Source: Modicisalibacter xianhensis
Lineage (GTDB): Bacteria; Pseudomonadota; Gammaproteobacteria; Pseudomonadales; Halomonadaceae
Direction of reading: 5' to 3'
Length of the DNA stretch: 64,000 nucleotides
Assembly (NCBI RefSeq): GCF_900113605.1
Contig: NZ_FOPY01000010.1
Location: 62,001-126,000, forward strand
A program made the translations under genes and the position numbers. This document shows positions 8,978 through 21,468 of the stretch, piece after piece; position 1 is the stretch's first letter, and each line of letters starts with the position of its first letter. The notes under the pieces were generated by a model, which saw only the letters and a program-made list of their open reading frames with translations, ran no database searches and had not been told where the DNA came from.

Positions 8978-9643
8978 ATGCCTGAATCCAAGCCGCTCAT
9001 CATCGAACCCGACCAGGGCCGCCAGGCCGATGCCGCCGTCATCATCCTGCATGGCCTGGGCGCAGACGGTCACGACTTCGCACCGCTGATTCCTGCCTTG
9101 AACGTGCCCGGCAAGCCAGCTATCCGCTACGTGCTGCCGCACGCTCCCAGTCGGCCGGTGACCATCAATGGAGGCATGCGCATGCCGGCCTGGTACGACA
9201 TTCTGGACATGAACCTGGGGCGGCGAATCGATGAAATCCAGCTCAAGGCGTCCGCCAAGCAGGTCCAGGGCCTGATCGACGAGCAGCGTCGTTTGGGGAT
9301 CGACAGCGAACGGATCATCGTTGCCGGCTTCTCTCAGGGGGGCGCAGTCGCCTACGAGGCGGCGTTGAGCTATCCCGAGCCGCTGGGCGGCCTGCTGGCG
9401 CTGTCGACCTATTTCGCTACCGGTGACAGTATCGAATTGGCCGAGGCCAACCGTCACCTGGCGACCGAGGTGCATCATGGCACCTTCGATCCGGTCGTGC
9501 CGGAGTCGCTGGGGCGGGCCGGTTTCGAACGTCTCAGGGCCCTGGGCATCCCGGCGGAATACCGCACCTATCCCATGGCGCATGCGCTCTGCCCCCAGCA
9601 GACCGTGGATATCGGCAACTGGCTGGGCCATTGCCTGGGCTGA
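8978..9643 (+). CDS. Phospholipase/carboxylesterase family esterase
   Basis: A 221-residue alpha/beta hydrolase of the acyl-protein-thioesterase/carboxylesterase family, close to Pseudomonas EstB-like enzymes. It has the oxyanion motif HGLGADG, nucleophile Ser119 in GFSQGG, acid Asp171 (HGTFDPVVP) and His202 (MAHALCPQQ). There is no signal peptide, so it is cytoplasmic. AAAGGA precedes the ATG by about 8 bases. The natural substrate is unknown; short-chain esters are typical of the family. Confidence 0.9.
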   Translation: MPESKPLIIEPDQGRQADAAVIILHGLGADGHDFAPLIPALNVPGKPAIRYVLPHAPSRPVTINGGMRMPAWYDILDMNLGRRIDEIQLKASAKQVQGLIDEQRRLGIDSERIIVAGFSQGGAVAYEAALSYPEPLGGLLALSTYFATGDSIELAEANRHLATEVHHGTFDPVVPESLGRAGFERLRALGIPAEYRTYPMAHALCPQQTVDIGNWLGHCLG

Positions 9644-9652
9644 ACACGAGAG

Positions 9653-10597
9653 TTGACTGACGGAGTGAAGAACGACGCTTCCCGGCGCATGCGCTGGCAG
9701 GCCTGCCTGCACGCGACACGTCCGCCATTTCTGCTGTTGGCGCCGCTGTGTGTGCTGATCGGTGTCGGCGCCGCGCGGGTAGAGGGCCTGCCGTTGACCT
9801 GGCGGGATGTCTGGTTGGCCCTGTTGGGTAGCCTGACGGCACATGCCGCGGTCAATCTGCTCAACGAGTACCATGACTTTCGCAGCGGGCTCGATGCCAT
9901 GACGCGACGGACGCCATTCTCGGGCGGTAGCGGTGCCCTACCGGCCTGCCCCCGGGCGGCGCCCCTCGTGGCTCTGGCTGGTGCGGCCTGCTTGACCGCC
10001 ACCGTGCTCGTTGGCGGCTATTTCCTGATGCAGCGCGGTGTGCCGATGCTGGTCTTCGGTGTCGCCGGGCTGGCCCTGGTCTGGGGCTACACTGGTTGGA
10101 TCGTGCGTCGCCCCTGGTTGTGTCTGCTGGCGCCTGGCGTGGGGTTCGGCGTGCTGATGGTACTGGGCAGCCACTGGGCGGTCAGTGGCCGGCTGAGCGG
10201 TACTGTGCTGACGGCAGCGCCGATACCCACACTGCTGGTGAGCGCCTTGTTGCTGGTCAACCAGTTGCCGGATATCGACGCCGACCGGCAAGTCGGGCGT
10301 CGCCATCTGGCGATCGTTCTGGGGCTGCGCCGGGCGGCGCGGGTGGCGGCCTGGCTAAATACCGCAGCCTTTGCCTGGCTGGCATTGGCGCTCATGGCGG
10401 GCGGGTTGCCTGAGGATACCTGGCCGGCGCTGCTGCCTGGGTTGGCGGCGGGATGGCTATGCCTGGGGTTATATCGGCTCGAGGAGTGCGCAGGCGACGG
10501 TGAGCGTCGCCAGTTACTGCCATTGTTGGCGGCCCAGGTCGGCATCCTGCTCGTCACACTGGCTGTGCTCGACCTGGGGCTGTGGTGGGCTGGCTGA
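9653..10597 (+). CDS. UbiA-family prenyltransferase, MenA-like
   Basis: A 314-residue integral membrane protein with eight or nine predicted helices. The two Asp-rich UbiA motifs are present: NEYHDFRSGLDAMTRR and, later, DIDADRQVGRRHLA. The extended first motif resembles MenA, the 1,4-dihydroxy-2-naphthoate prenyltransferase of menaquinone synthesis, more than UbiA. No other menaquinone gene is nearby, so the substrate is uncertain. The start is either TTG at 9653 or GTG at 9665; neither has a strong ribosome binding site. Its stop is only 3 bases from the convergent sugar kinase gene. Confidence 0.82.
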   Translation: MTDGVKNDASRRMRWQACLHATRPPFLLLAPLCVLIGVGAARVEGLPLTWRDVWLALLGSLTAHAAVNLLNEYHDFRSGLDAMTRRTPFSGGSGALPACPRAAPLVALAGAACLTATVLVGGYFLMQRGVPMLVFGVAGLALVWGYTGWIVRRPWLCLLAPGVGFGVLMVLGSHWAVSGRLSGTVLTAAPIPTLLVSALLLVNQLPDIDADRQVGRRHLAIVLGLRRAARVAAWLNTAAFAWLALALMAGGLPEDTWPALLPGLAAGWLCLGLYRLEECAGDGERRQLLPLLAAQVGILLVTLAVLDLGLWWAG

Positions 10598-10600
10598 GTG

Positions 10601-11568
10601 TCAGTGCCCGAGCATGGCGTCGAGGTCTTCGCGTGAGGGCAGGGCGGCATAGGCGCCGGGGCGTGTCACTGCATGCGCGCCGCAGCGGCAGGCGGTCTCC
10701 ACTGCGCGGACCAGGCGTTCGTCGTCATCGCTCCAGTCAGCAAAGCCGGCGGCATCCACATCGGCCTCGGCCAGTAGGGCCAACAAACCGCCAATGAAGG
10801 CGTCGCCACCGGCCGTGGTGTCGACGGCCCGAACCTGTGGCGGCAACACCTCCAGGCGACGGCCGAGCCGATGGATCTCCACGGGGCGCGGACCGTCGGT
10901 AATCACGATCAGCTTCACGCCGGCGGCGAGCCGCCGGTTGAGCCAGGCGTCTTCCGGGTGATCGCCACGCAGCTTGTCGACCTCCTCGCGGGACAGCTTG
11001 AGCAGGTGCGCCCGGTCGAGGAGCGAGGTGGCCAGGCCGATATCCACCTTGCCCTCCGGCCACAGGTTATCGCGCAGGTTGGCGTCGACACTCACCAGAC
11101 TGCCCGAGCGCTTGGCGATGTCGGCCAATGCCAGGGTCGTCTCGGCGATGCTTTCCTCGGTCAGGCTATTGCTGCACAGGTGCACGATGGCCGGCTCGCT
11201 GAAGATGCCGGCAGGCAGGTGCTCGAGCCGGTAGAGCAGGTCGGCGGCCGGCGGGCGATAGAAGTCGAAGGTGCGCTCGCCCTCGGCATCCCGCGAGACG
11301 AAGGCCAGTGCCGTGCGGGCCTGCCGGGTGGTCACCACGCCCGAGGTGTCGACGCCGTGACTGGCCATTTCCGTGGTCAGGAAACGCCCGAAACGGTCGT
11401 CGCCGACCATGCCCAGGAATCGGCTGGGTACGCCGAGCCGTGCACAGGCGACGGCGACATTGGCTGGCGCGCCGCCGGCATAGGGCGTGAAGGTTTCCGG
11501 TCCGCTGCCATTCCCCAGGCGGCTCGATAGCATGTCGACGAGGGCTTCGCCGAAGGCGATGACGGGAA

Positions 11569-11572
<4 letters not shown>
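10601..11572 (-). CDS. PfkB-family sugar kinase, probable fructokinase
   Basis: A 323-residue ribokinase-family kinase. It starts MIPVIAFGEALVDML, has GGAPANVAVACARLG for sugar binding, and ends with DTTAGGDAFIGG, the PfkB anion hole and catalytic-base signature. The ATG overlaps the pgi stop by 4 bases, so the two are translated together. Next to pgi, a fructokinase that makes fructose 6-phosphate for isomerisation to glucose 6-phosphate and entry into the Entner-Doudoroff route makes sense. The sugar is inferred from context. Confidence 0.87.
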
Positions 11573-13239
<1,667 letters not shown>

Positions 13240-13341
13240 GAGCGTGTCCTTTGTTGTTTTGAAGTCGATGAATCGTGTCACCTTGGCGCCTGGCACGGTA
13301 CCACGCTTTCGATTGTCGGTCAGCGTCACAGGCCGAACGCG

Positions 13342-14211
13342 TCAGCCGACTCGCTGGCTGCGCGCTTCCTCGAGCAGTGCAAACCAGGTCGGGCGGTCCA
13401 GGTCGACCCGCCCCTCGCGGGCGAGCTCGTGTATCCGGTTGTCCTTGAGTGTGCCAATCACCGGCACCGGTTGGCCGGGCAGGCGGCGCAGCCAGGCCAG
13501 GGCCAGGCCGGCGTGACTGATTTGCAATTCCTTGGCCATGCGTTCGATGGCGGTCCCCAGCACGTCCTCGAACACCGACCCACCACCCAGTGACGAGCGG
13601 GCGATCGGTTGATGCCCATCGCTGAGCACCGCGTCGTACAAGCCATTGAACAGCGAAGCGGGGTGGGCCAACGACAGCTCCAGTTGATTCACCACGAGGG
13701 GGCTGGTCATGGCTTGCTGCAGGCGCCGCCACTGCTCGGGCAGGAAATTCGATACCCCGACGGCGCCGACCTTGCCGGCGGCGATGGCGGTGTCCAGCAC
13801 GTGTGCGGTCGCGCTCACGTCCATCAGCGGGTCGGGGCGTTGCACGAGGAAGTGGTCGAGATGCTCCACGCCCAGCCGCGACAGGATGCCGTCGATCGCC
13901 TGGCCGAGATAGGCCGGAGAGGTATTATAATGCTTGACCCCGAAGCGTGAGGTATCGCGTCCGGGCAGCACGACACCGGCCTTGGCGACAGTGTGAATCC
14001 GCGACTTCAGAGCGGGGCGCAGTGCCAGGGCTTCACCGAACAGGGCTTCGCAACGGCGGTCGCCATAGGTGTCGGCATGGTCGAACCATGTCAGGCCCTC
14101 GTCGAGCCGGGCTTCGATCCAGTCCGCCAGTGTCCTGGGGTCACTCAACGACGGAGAATCGCTCAGGCGCATCATGCCCAGCAGGAAGGGAGCATCGAAG
14201 CCGGAGGTCAT
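13342..14211 (-). CDS. Aldo/keto reductase with catalytic His replaced by Gln
   Basis: A 289-residue NADPH-type aldo/keto reductase similar to the E. coli YdhF group. The barrel carries the expected Asp44 and Tyr49 (FDHADTYG) and Lys78 (VAKAG). The segment that normally reads HRPDPLM reads QRPDPLM, so the usual catalytic His is Gln124; the codon CAA is unambiguous. The C-terminal cofactor-binding region (SLGGGSVFED, PVIGT) is intact. It lies 2 bases after the mutarotase gene. The substrate is unknown; a sugar or sugar-derived aldehyde would suit the operon. Activity may be altered. Confidence 0.85.
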   Translation of the reverse strand: MTSGFDAPFLLGMMRLSDSPSLSDPRTLADWIEARLDEGLTWFDHADTYGDRRCEALFGEALALRPALKSRIHTVAKAGVVLPGRDTSRFGVKHYNTSPAYLGQAIDGILSRLGVEHLDHFLVQRPDPLMDVSATAHVLDTAIAAGKVGAVGVSNFLPEQWRRLQQAMTSPLVVNQLELSLAHPASLFNGLYDAVLSDGHQPIARSSLGGGSVFEDVLGTAIERMAKELQISHAGLALAWLRRLPGQPVPVIGTLKDNRIHELAREGRVDLDRPTWFALLEEARSQRVG

Positions 14212-14213
14212 GG

Positions 14214-15077
14214 CTAGGACTCTCGTGACAAGGTGGTGGCGAGCAGGTGCTGAGCGCCGGGAACCAGCCACACTGGATCGACACGCGTACAGGCAGCCTC
14301 GACACACAGGAAACGACGCGCCACGTCGGCTGGCGTGTCCGAGGGCAGTTCGGTGTCGGGATGCCAGACCACGGTGGAGTCGCTGCCTTGCTTGGCGATA
14401 CGCAGTCGACGCTGGCCGTCATCGAGCACCACTTCACGATTGGACTGATAAATACGATCGATGGCGCCACGGATGCCCGGTTCGCCCTGCTGGACGTCTT
14501 CGGCGAAGCCCTTGAGCTTGTCCAGATAGCGGGACCCGGCCAGCCCCTCGATACGGCACTGGTGAGTGTCGCCCACGCTGAAGTAAGTGTGCAGGGCGCC
14601 GGTATACTTGACCGGCGTCTCACCGCGGTGTTCGGTGATGAGCTCGACATGCAGGCGCTGGGCATTGGCCTGGATCACCGCGCGCGGCACCAACTGGTCG
14701 TGCAGCCGCGTTTCGGGTGACAGGTGCAGCTCGACTCCCTGCTCATGTTCGTCGACGGCGTCGAGCCGCCACTGGGCCTTGCGCGCCGTGCCATGCATCG
14801 GCCCCTGGCCATCCGGCGACTCATCGGCGAACCAGGGCCAGCACAACGGGATGCCACCACGAATCGCACCGGGCATGGCCTGGGGTGTCGTGGTGACCCA
14901 CAGCCAGCCGGCGCTGTCATCGCCGTCCGGTCGGAAATGCAGTACCTGAGCGCCTTGCAGCGACACGGCCAGCTCTCCCCAAGCCTCGCGGGCCAGCCAC
15001 ACGCGCCGGCCCTCCCAGTCGGCCTGGCGCTGTCCGTCGGTAGCGTCGAGTAGCTCGCGCAGGGATTGAGGAATCAT
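14214..15077 (-). CDS. D-hexose-6-phosphate mutarotase (YeaD-like)
   Basis: A 287-residue aldose-1-epimerase-superfamily protein of the glucose-6-phosphate 1-epimerase type. It contains GGIPLCWPWF and ALHTYFSVGD, typical of this group, and a conserved Glu-rich C-terminal part. It equilibrates the alpha and beta anomers of hexose 6-phosphates, which helps glucokinase product reach glucose-6-phosphate dehydrogenase. A strong AAGGAGGTGG lies just upstream and the ATG overlaps the glk stop by 4 bases. Confidence 0.9.
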   Translation of the reverse strand: MIPQSLRELLDATDGQRQADWEGRRVWLAREAWGELAVSLQGAQVLHFRPDGDDSAGWLWVTTTPQAMPGAIRGGIPLCWPWFADESPDGQGPMHGTARKAQWRLDAVDEHEQGVELHLSPETRLHDQLVPRAVIQANAQRLHVELITEHRGETPVKYTGALHTYFSVGDTHQCRIEGLAGSRYLDKLKGFAEDVQQGEPGIRGAIDRIYQSNREVVLDDGQRRLRIAKQGSDSTVVWHPDTELPSDTPADVARRFLCVEAACTRVDPVWLVPGAQHLLATTLSRES

Positions 15078-16038
15078 TCCACCTCCTTGTTGTGCAATGC
15101 TTCGGCGGCCCCCAGCAGCCCGGTCCAGGGCGCGGTGACCACCCAGATAGGAATGCTGTCATTGTACTCGCGCATGCGACCCTTGTTGATGAAGGCTTCC
15201 TGAAATCGGCTGTGCTGCAGCCAATCGATCAGCCGCGGCATGATACCGCCGCATAGGTAGACGCCGCCCCGCGCACCGAGGGAAAGTGCCGCGTCGCCGC
15301 ACACATCGCCCATGATCTTGAGAAAGCGCTTGAGGGTCTCGACAGACACGCTGTCGCCGGCGCGGGCCGCGCCGGTGACTTCGGCCGGGGTATTGTAGCG
15401 CGGTGCCGCCCGGTGCAGCTCCGCATGGGCGCGGTATAGGTCGAGTAGCCCCTGGCCGCACAGTAGGCGCTCCACCGAGACGCGGCCATACCGACTGATG
15501 AAGTAACCGGCCAGCGCCAGTTCCTGTTCATCGGTGGGGGCGAAGGTGACGTGCCCCCCCTCGGTGGTCAGGGGAATCCAGGCCTCGCTTCCCGGAAACA
15601 GACCGGCAACACCCAGCCCGGTCCCGGGCCCCATGATCAATCGGGCCCGGTTCTGTTCGGCATGGCCTGGCTTGACCTGGATCCGTTCCTCATCGCCGAT
15701 GTGAGGCACGCCCAACGCCTGGGCGGTGAAGTCATTGATGACCTTGAACAGGTCTAGTCCGAGAGACTGTTTCACCTCGCGCTTGGAAAAGCGCCAATGG
15801 TTATTGGTCATACTGACGATGTCGTCATGCACCGGGCAGGCGAAGGCCAGGCAGGCTTCCACTGGCGCGTTCGCCCCGGTCGCTCCCACCCGTTCCAGAT
15901 AGTCGCGCACGGCATCGACCAGATGGGGGTAATCCACGCAGGGCAGCGTCTGGATGTCGCGCAGGTCGAACGTCTCCGGCGTCACCAGGGCGAAACGCGC
16001 ATTGGTGCCGCCGATATCACCGATCAGTGCCGCTCGGG

Positions 16039-16042
<4 letters not shown>
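15074..16042 (-). CDS. glk: Glucokinase
   Basis: Phosphorylates glucose with ATP to glucose 6-phosphate. The 322-residue protein is of the E. coli Glk type (not ROK): it opens with the phosphate-binding [12 protein letters not shown], has the glucose-binding NDFTAQA and the second nucleotide motif [11 protein letters not shown]. Length matches the family. The ATG overlaps the edd stop by 4 bases. Clustering with edd fits a route from free glucose into the Entner-Doudoroff pathway; zwf, pgl and eda are not in this window. Confidence 0.96.
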
Positions 16043-17895
<1,853 letters not shown>

Positions 17896-17962
17896 GGGGA
17901 CCTCTCTTCACGGTCGAGTAAAGGATTTTTCGTAAACTTACCAAAACAATGCTTGAATGTCG

Positions 17963-17978
17963 TGACCCTTTTGGGTCA
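17963..17978. promoter_or_regulatory. Inverted repeat between edd and gap, candidate operator
   Basis: TGACCC and GGGTCA flank a TTTT spacer, giving a 16-bp inverted repeat 67 bases from the edd start and 117 bases from the gap start. Its position suits control of both divergent transcripts. I looked for the Pseudomonas HexR motif (TTGT-N7/8-ACAA) and the enterobacterial/Shewanella HexR palindrome here and found neither. The cognate regulator is unknown. Confidence 0.45.
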
Positions 17979-18095
17979 GATTATGGTCTAAAGCGTAGGA
18001 TTGTTTCATCGTGACTGCCTCCTGACCGCTGCCGGCGGCAGGCGAGCGTGGTCACCCGAGATTCACGCCACCACTTGTTGCAGTGAGGAGGTCAC

Positions 18096-19097
18096 ATGAC
18101 GCTGCGTATCGCTATCAACGGCTTCGGGCGCATCGGGCGTAACGTGTTGCGTGCCCTTTACGAAAACGGCTACCGCGATCGGGTTCAGGTCGTCGCCATC
18201 AACGACCTGGGCGATCCGGCGCTGAATGCGCATCTGCTCAGGCACGATAGTGTCCATGGGCACTTTAGTCATTCCGTCGACCATGATGAAGAAGCGCTGG
18301 TGGTGGACGGGGATCGTATCCTGACCTTCGCCCAGCGCGATCCGGCCCAACTGCCCTGGGACAAGTTGCAGGTCGACCTGGTCATGGAATGTACCGGGCT
18401 GTTCACCAAGCGGGCCGATGCCGCCAAGCATCTGGAGGCCGGCGCAGGCCGCGTGCTGATATCGACGGCGACCTCGGACGCCGATGCCACGGTGGTCTAC
18501 GGTGTCAACGAGCAGGTACTCAAGCCGGAACACCGTGTCGTCTCCAATGCATCCTGCACCACCAATTGCCTCGCGCCGCTGGCCAAGGCGCTCAACGATG
18601 CCATCGGTATCGACAACGGGCTGATGACGACGGTGCACGCCTACACGAATGACCAGAATCTGTCAGATGTCTATCACAAGGACCCCTACCGTGCGCGCAG
18701 CGCCACCCAATCGATGATTCCGACCAAGACCGGGGCGGCAGCGGCGGTCGGCCTGGTGCTGCCCGAGCTGCAAGGCAAGTTCGACGGCCTGGCCGTGCGT
18801 GTGCCGGTGATCAACGTGTCCTTGGTCGATCTTGTGTTCACCGCCAGCCGCGACACCAGCAGGGAAGAGGTCAATGCCGTGGTCGAGAAGGCCGCCGCCC
18901 AGTCCGCCGTGCTGGACGTGAATGCCCAGCCGCTGGTGTCGGTGGACTTCAACCATAACGCGCATTCGTCTATCTTTGACGCCAACCATACCCGCGTGAA
19001 CGGTCGCTTGGTCAAGGTCATGGCCTGGTACGACAACGAATGGGGCTTCTCCAATCGGATGCTGGACACGGCGTTGGCCATGCAAGCTACGGCCTGA
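18096..19097 (+). CDS. gap: Glyceraldehyde-3-phosphate dehydrogenase, type I
   Basis: Oxidises glyceraldehyde 3-phosphate to 1,3-bisphosphoglycerate with NAD(P). The 333-residue product starts with the nucleotide-binding [14 protein letters not shown] and has the active-site SNASCTTN with Cys154, followed by [11 protein letters not shown] near the end. A strong GAGGAGGT precedes the ATG. Divergent placement from edd-glk matches many pseudomonads, where this gene is induced with the Entner-Doudoroff genes. Confidence 0.96.
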   Translation: MTLRIAINGFGRIGRNVLRALYENGYRDRVQVVAINDLGDPALNAHLLRHDSVHGHFSHSVDHDEEALVVDGDRILTFAQRDPAQLPWDKLQVDLVMECTGLFTKRADAAKHLEAGAGRVLISTATSDADATVVYGVNEQVLKPEHRVVSNASCTTNCLAPLAKALNDAIGIDNGLMTTVHAYTNDQNLSDVYHKDPYRARSATQSMIPTKTGAAAAVGLVLPELQGKFDGLAVRVPVINVSLVDLVFTASRDTSREEVNAVVEKAAAQSAVLDVNAQPLVSVDFNHNAHSSIFDANHTRVNGRLVKVMAWYDNEWGFSNRMLDTALAMQATA

Positions 19098-19152
19098 GTG
19101 AGGAAAGACCCCCAGGTCCTGGCATTGACGAGCCGGGTCTCTAGGAAGAAAT

Positions 19153-19175
19153 AGGGTGCTTCGGCGCCCTTTTTT
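19153..19175 (+). terminator. Rho-independent terminator of gap
   Basis: AGGGTGC and GCGCCCT pair over 7 bp (one G-U) around a TTCG tetraloop, followed by six T residues. It lies 55 bases after the gap stop. An A-rich run upstream could make it weakly bidirectional. Confidence 0.9.
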
Positions 19176-19354
19176 CTTGGCGTTTCGGTGCGCCGGGAGT
19201 GCGGCAATGTGGTTGGCACTTCATGCAGCCATGGTGATATGTCGCGCCTAGCGTTAAAGTGGGGTTTGCTAGCCGCAGCTGGCGCGCCTTGCCGTGGCTG
19301 ATGTGTTAGCTTTAAGTAAAGTTAAGGACCAACGTTTTACAGACTGCATTGCAC

Positions 19355-19717
19355 ATGAATGATAGCGTTACCCAAGCACAGCGGTTGATCGGGGCGCGTC
19401 TACGCGATCCCCGGCGTCGGCGCCAGGGATGCATCATAGGCATCGACCAGAATCGCGGTCAGCCGGCATTGCTGATTGTCTGGGAGGGGCAGGGGCAGGC
19501 CGAGCGCGTACCGCTGACGGCCCAGGAGTTGCGTACCCTGGTCCAGGCCTGTGATACCGTCCCCCCGAGCCGGAGAGTCTGGGGCAACGGCCATCAAAGC
19601 GCATGCCTGCAGGCCAGTATGCCTCGCTTGCCTGCACCGCCCATGGGGTTGGTCAAGGAGGAGTCGCATACGGCCATTGATGGGCCGCGCTTCGCGTTTG
19701 CACAAGGATCGTCATAA
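19355..19717 (+). CDS. Small hypothetical protein upstream of the GGDEF gene
   Basis: A 120-residue frame with codon use like its neighbours. The N-terminal 65 residues look like a compact basic then beta-rich domain (ARLRDPRRRRQG, QPALLIVWEG, VPLTAQELRTLV); the C-terminal half is less ordered. I do not recognise the family. The start codon has no obvious Shine-Dalgarno. It ends 7 bases before the GGDEF gene, so the two probably share a transcript. It is a plausible real gene, but a leader region is not excluded. Confidence 0.5.
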   Translation: MNDSVTQAQRLIGARLRDPRRRRQGCIIGIDQNRGQPALLIVWEGQGQAERVPLTAQELRTLVQACDTVPPSRRVWGNGHQSACLQASMPRLPAPPMGLVKEESHTAIDGPRFAFAQGSS

Positions 19718-19724
19718 AGGAACC

Positions 19725-21404
19725 ATGAACATGCCGGCAACGTTGCAGCTGCTGCCCCGATTCCTCGATGCACTGCTTTGCGCGTCTCCGGCAGTGGTTT
19801 ATGCCACGGATTCCCAATGGTGGCTGGGAAAGCTTCATTATTTGGGCGTCAACGTCAAGACGCTATGCGGTATCGATCGTGACTGGCTGCGGGAATCCCC
19901 CTCGCGTTGGCTGGATCTGCTGCCAGCGGCATCACGAGACGAGGTGCTGGCGCGGCTGGAGCAAGCCTGCACAAGCGGGGACAATCAGGTTTCCCTTCAC
20001 TATACCCTGCGCCACCACGATGGTTCATTGCACCATCTTCAGGACGATGTCGTGATTCATCGCGATAACGATGGGACCGTGAGCGAACTGGTGGGTGCGC
20101 TGGTCGACATCACCGAGCGCCAGAACCTGCTCCAGCGTTTCGAGAAGCTCAGTGACCAATTGCCGGGCACCTTGTATCAGTGCCGCATGACAAAGGATGG
20201 CCAGTTATCCTTTCCCCTGGTGAGTTCGGGCGTGCTGCGCATGTTCGGAATTTCGCCCAGCGAGGTGACCGACTGCGCCGACGCGGCGTTGTCTCGTGTA
20301 CACCCGCAGGACATCGAAGGGGTCTGGCGCAGTATTCGGCGTAGTGCCGCGCGCCTGAGTACCTGGCGTCACGAGTTCCGCTGCCTGCATCCCGATGGAC
20401 GTGAGCTGTGGGTCTGCGGTCAGGCCTCGCCGGAGCGCGAGGCGGATGGCGGCATCCTGTGGCATGGGTTCTGCGAGGACGTCACCCTGCGCAAGCAGGC
20501 CCAGCAGGCGCTGGCCGAAAGCGAACGTCGCTATCGCTTCATCGTCGAGCACGTCAGCGACCTCATCATGCTGATCGATGCCGATGGGATCTGCCGCTAT
20601 GCATCGCCTTCGGTCGGCAATGTGCTGGGCTACGTTCCCGAGGATCTCACGGCACGCGCGTTGATCGAATTGCTGCCGCCCGACGATGCGCCTCGCATCC
20701 AGCGCCGGATTCACGAATCGTCGCGAATGGGGCGCAACCTGCAGCTTGAATTGCGGGTGCGCCATTGCCAGGGCCATTATCTCTGGCTGGAAACCAGCTG
20801 CTCCCCCTACATCAACCCCTACAATGGCCGTTACGAATGGGTGCTCGCCGTCGGTCGCGACGTCACCGACCGCAAGCTGCGCGAGATGAAGCTGCATGAG
20901 CTCTCGACCACCGACAGCCTGACAGGGGCGCTCAACCGGGGTGCCTTCCTGGGTTGCCTGAAAACCTCGATCGAGGCGGCCGAGAGCATGCCGTCGCGCC
21001 TGTCGCTAATGATCTTCGACATCGACCATTTCAAGGCCATCAACGATACCTGGGGTCATGCCGCCGGTGATCTGGTGCTGGCCAGCCTGGGCGAAATCTG
21101 TCGCAGCACGTTGCGCTCTCACGATATCTTTGGCCGTATCGGGGGAGAGGAGTTCGCCCTGGTACTCACCGGGCGCTCACTGAGCGAGTCGGCAATGCTT
21201 GCCGAGCGCCTGCGCAAGAAGTTCGAGGGCGTTCGCGTAGAGTTCCATGGCCAATGGCTCAATTTCACCGTCAGCTTTGGCATTGCCGAGCGCCGTGATG
21301 GCGAGACCCTGGACGATCTCATGCATCGGGCCGACATGGGGCTCTACGTGGCCAAGCGAGAAGGACGCAACCGCGTGCATCAGGCCCTTTACACCGAATC
21401 GTGA
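19725..21404 (+). CDS. PAS-domain diguanylate cyclase
   Basis: A 559-residue signalling protein predicted to make cyclic di-GMP from GTP. Three PAS-like sensor segments (about 1-135, 140-270, 270-395) precede a GGDEF domain. The active site reads GGEEF at residues 473-477. An RxxD inhibitory site (Arg464-Asp467) lies five residues upstream, so product feedback is expected. No transmembrane segment or EAL domain is visible, so it should be cytosolic. The start is the first ATG of ATGAACATG, with AAAGGA upstream. The sensed signal is unknown. Confidence 0.92.
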   Translation: MNMPATLQLLPRFLDALLCASPAVVYATDSQWWLGKLHYLGVNVKTLCGIDRDWLRESPSRWLDLLPAASRDEVLARLEQACTSGDNQVSLHYTLRHHDGSLHHLQDDVVIHRDNDGTVSELVGALVDITERQNLLQRFEKLSDQLPGTLYQCRMTKDGQLSFPLVSSGVLRMFGISPSEVTDCADAALSRVHPQDIEGVWRSIRRSAARLSTWRHEFRCLHPDGRELWVCGQASPEREADGGILWHGFCEDVTLRKQAQQALAESERRYRFIVEHVSDLIMLIDADGICRYASPSVGNVLGYVPEDLTARALIELLPPDDAPRIQRRIHESSRMGRNLQLELRVRHCQGHYLWLETSCSPYINPYNGRYEWVLAVGRDVTDRKLREMKLHELSTTDSLTGALNRGAFLGCLKTSIEAAESMPSRLSLMIFDIDHFKAINDTWGHAAGDLVLASLGEICRSTLRSHDIFGRIGGEEFALVLTGRSLSESAMLAERLRKKFEGVRVEFHGQWLNFTVSFGIAERRDGETLDDLMHRADMGLYVAKREGRNRVHQALYTES

Positions 21405-21468
21405 GCGTCGCCCAACGGCTTGTGTCATTGGCTGGAGCTTTCGAACAACGAGAAACAAGGAGATTGCC

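Noticed and set aside
17896-18095. HexR binding site between edd and gap
   Set aside because: Neither the TTGT-N7/8-ACAA form nor the TGTAAT-type palindrome is present; only partial halves such as TTGT and ACAA without correct partners.
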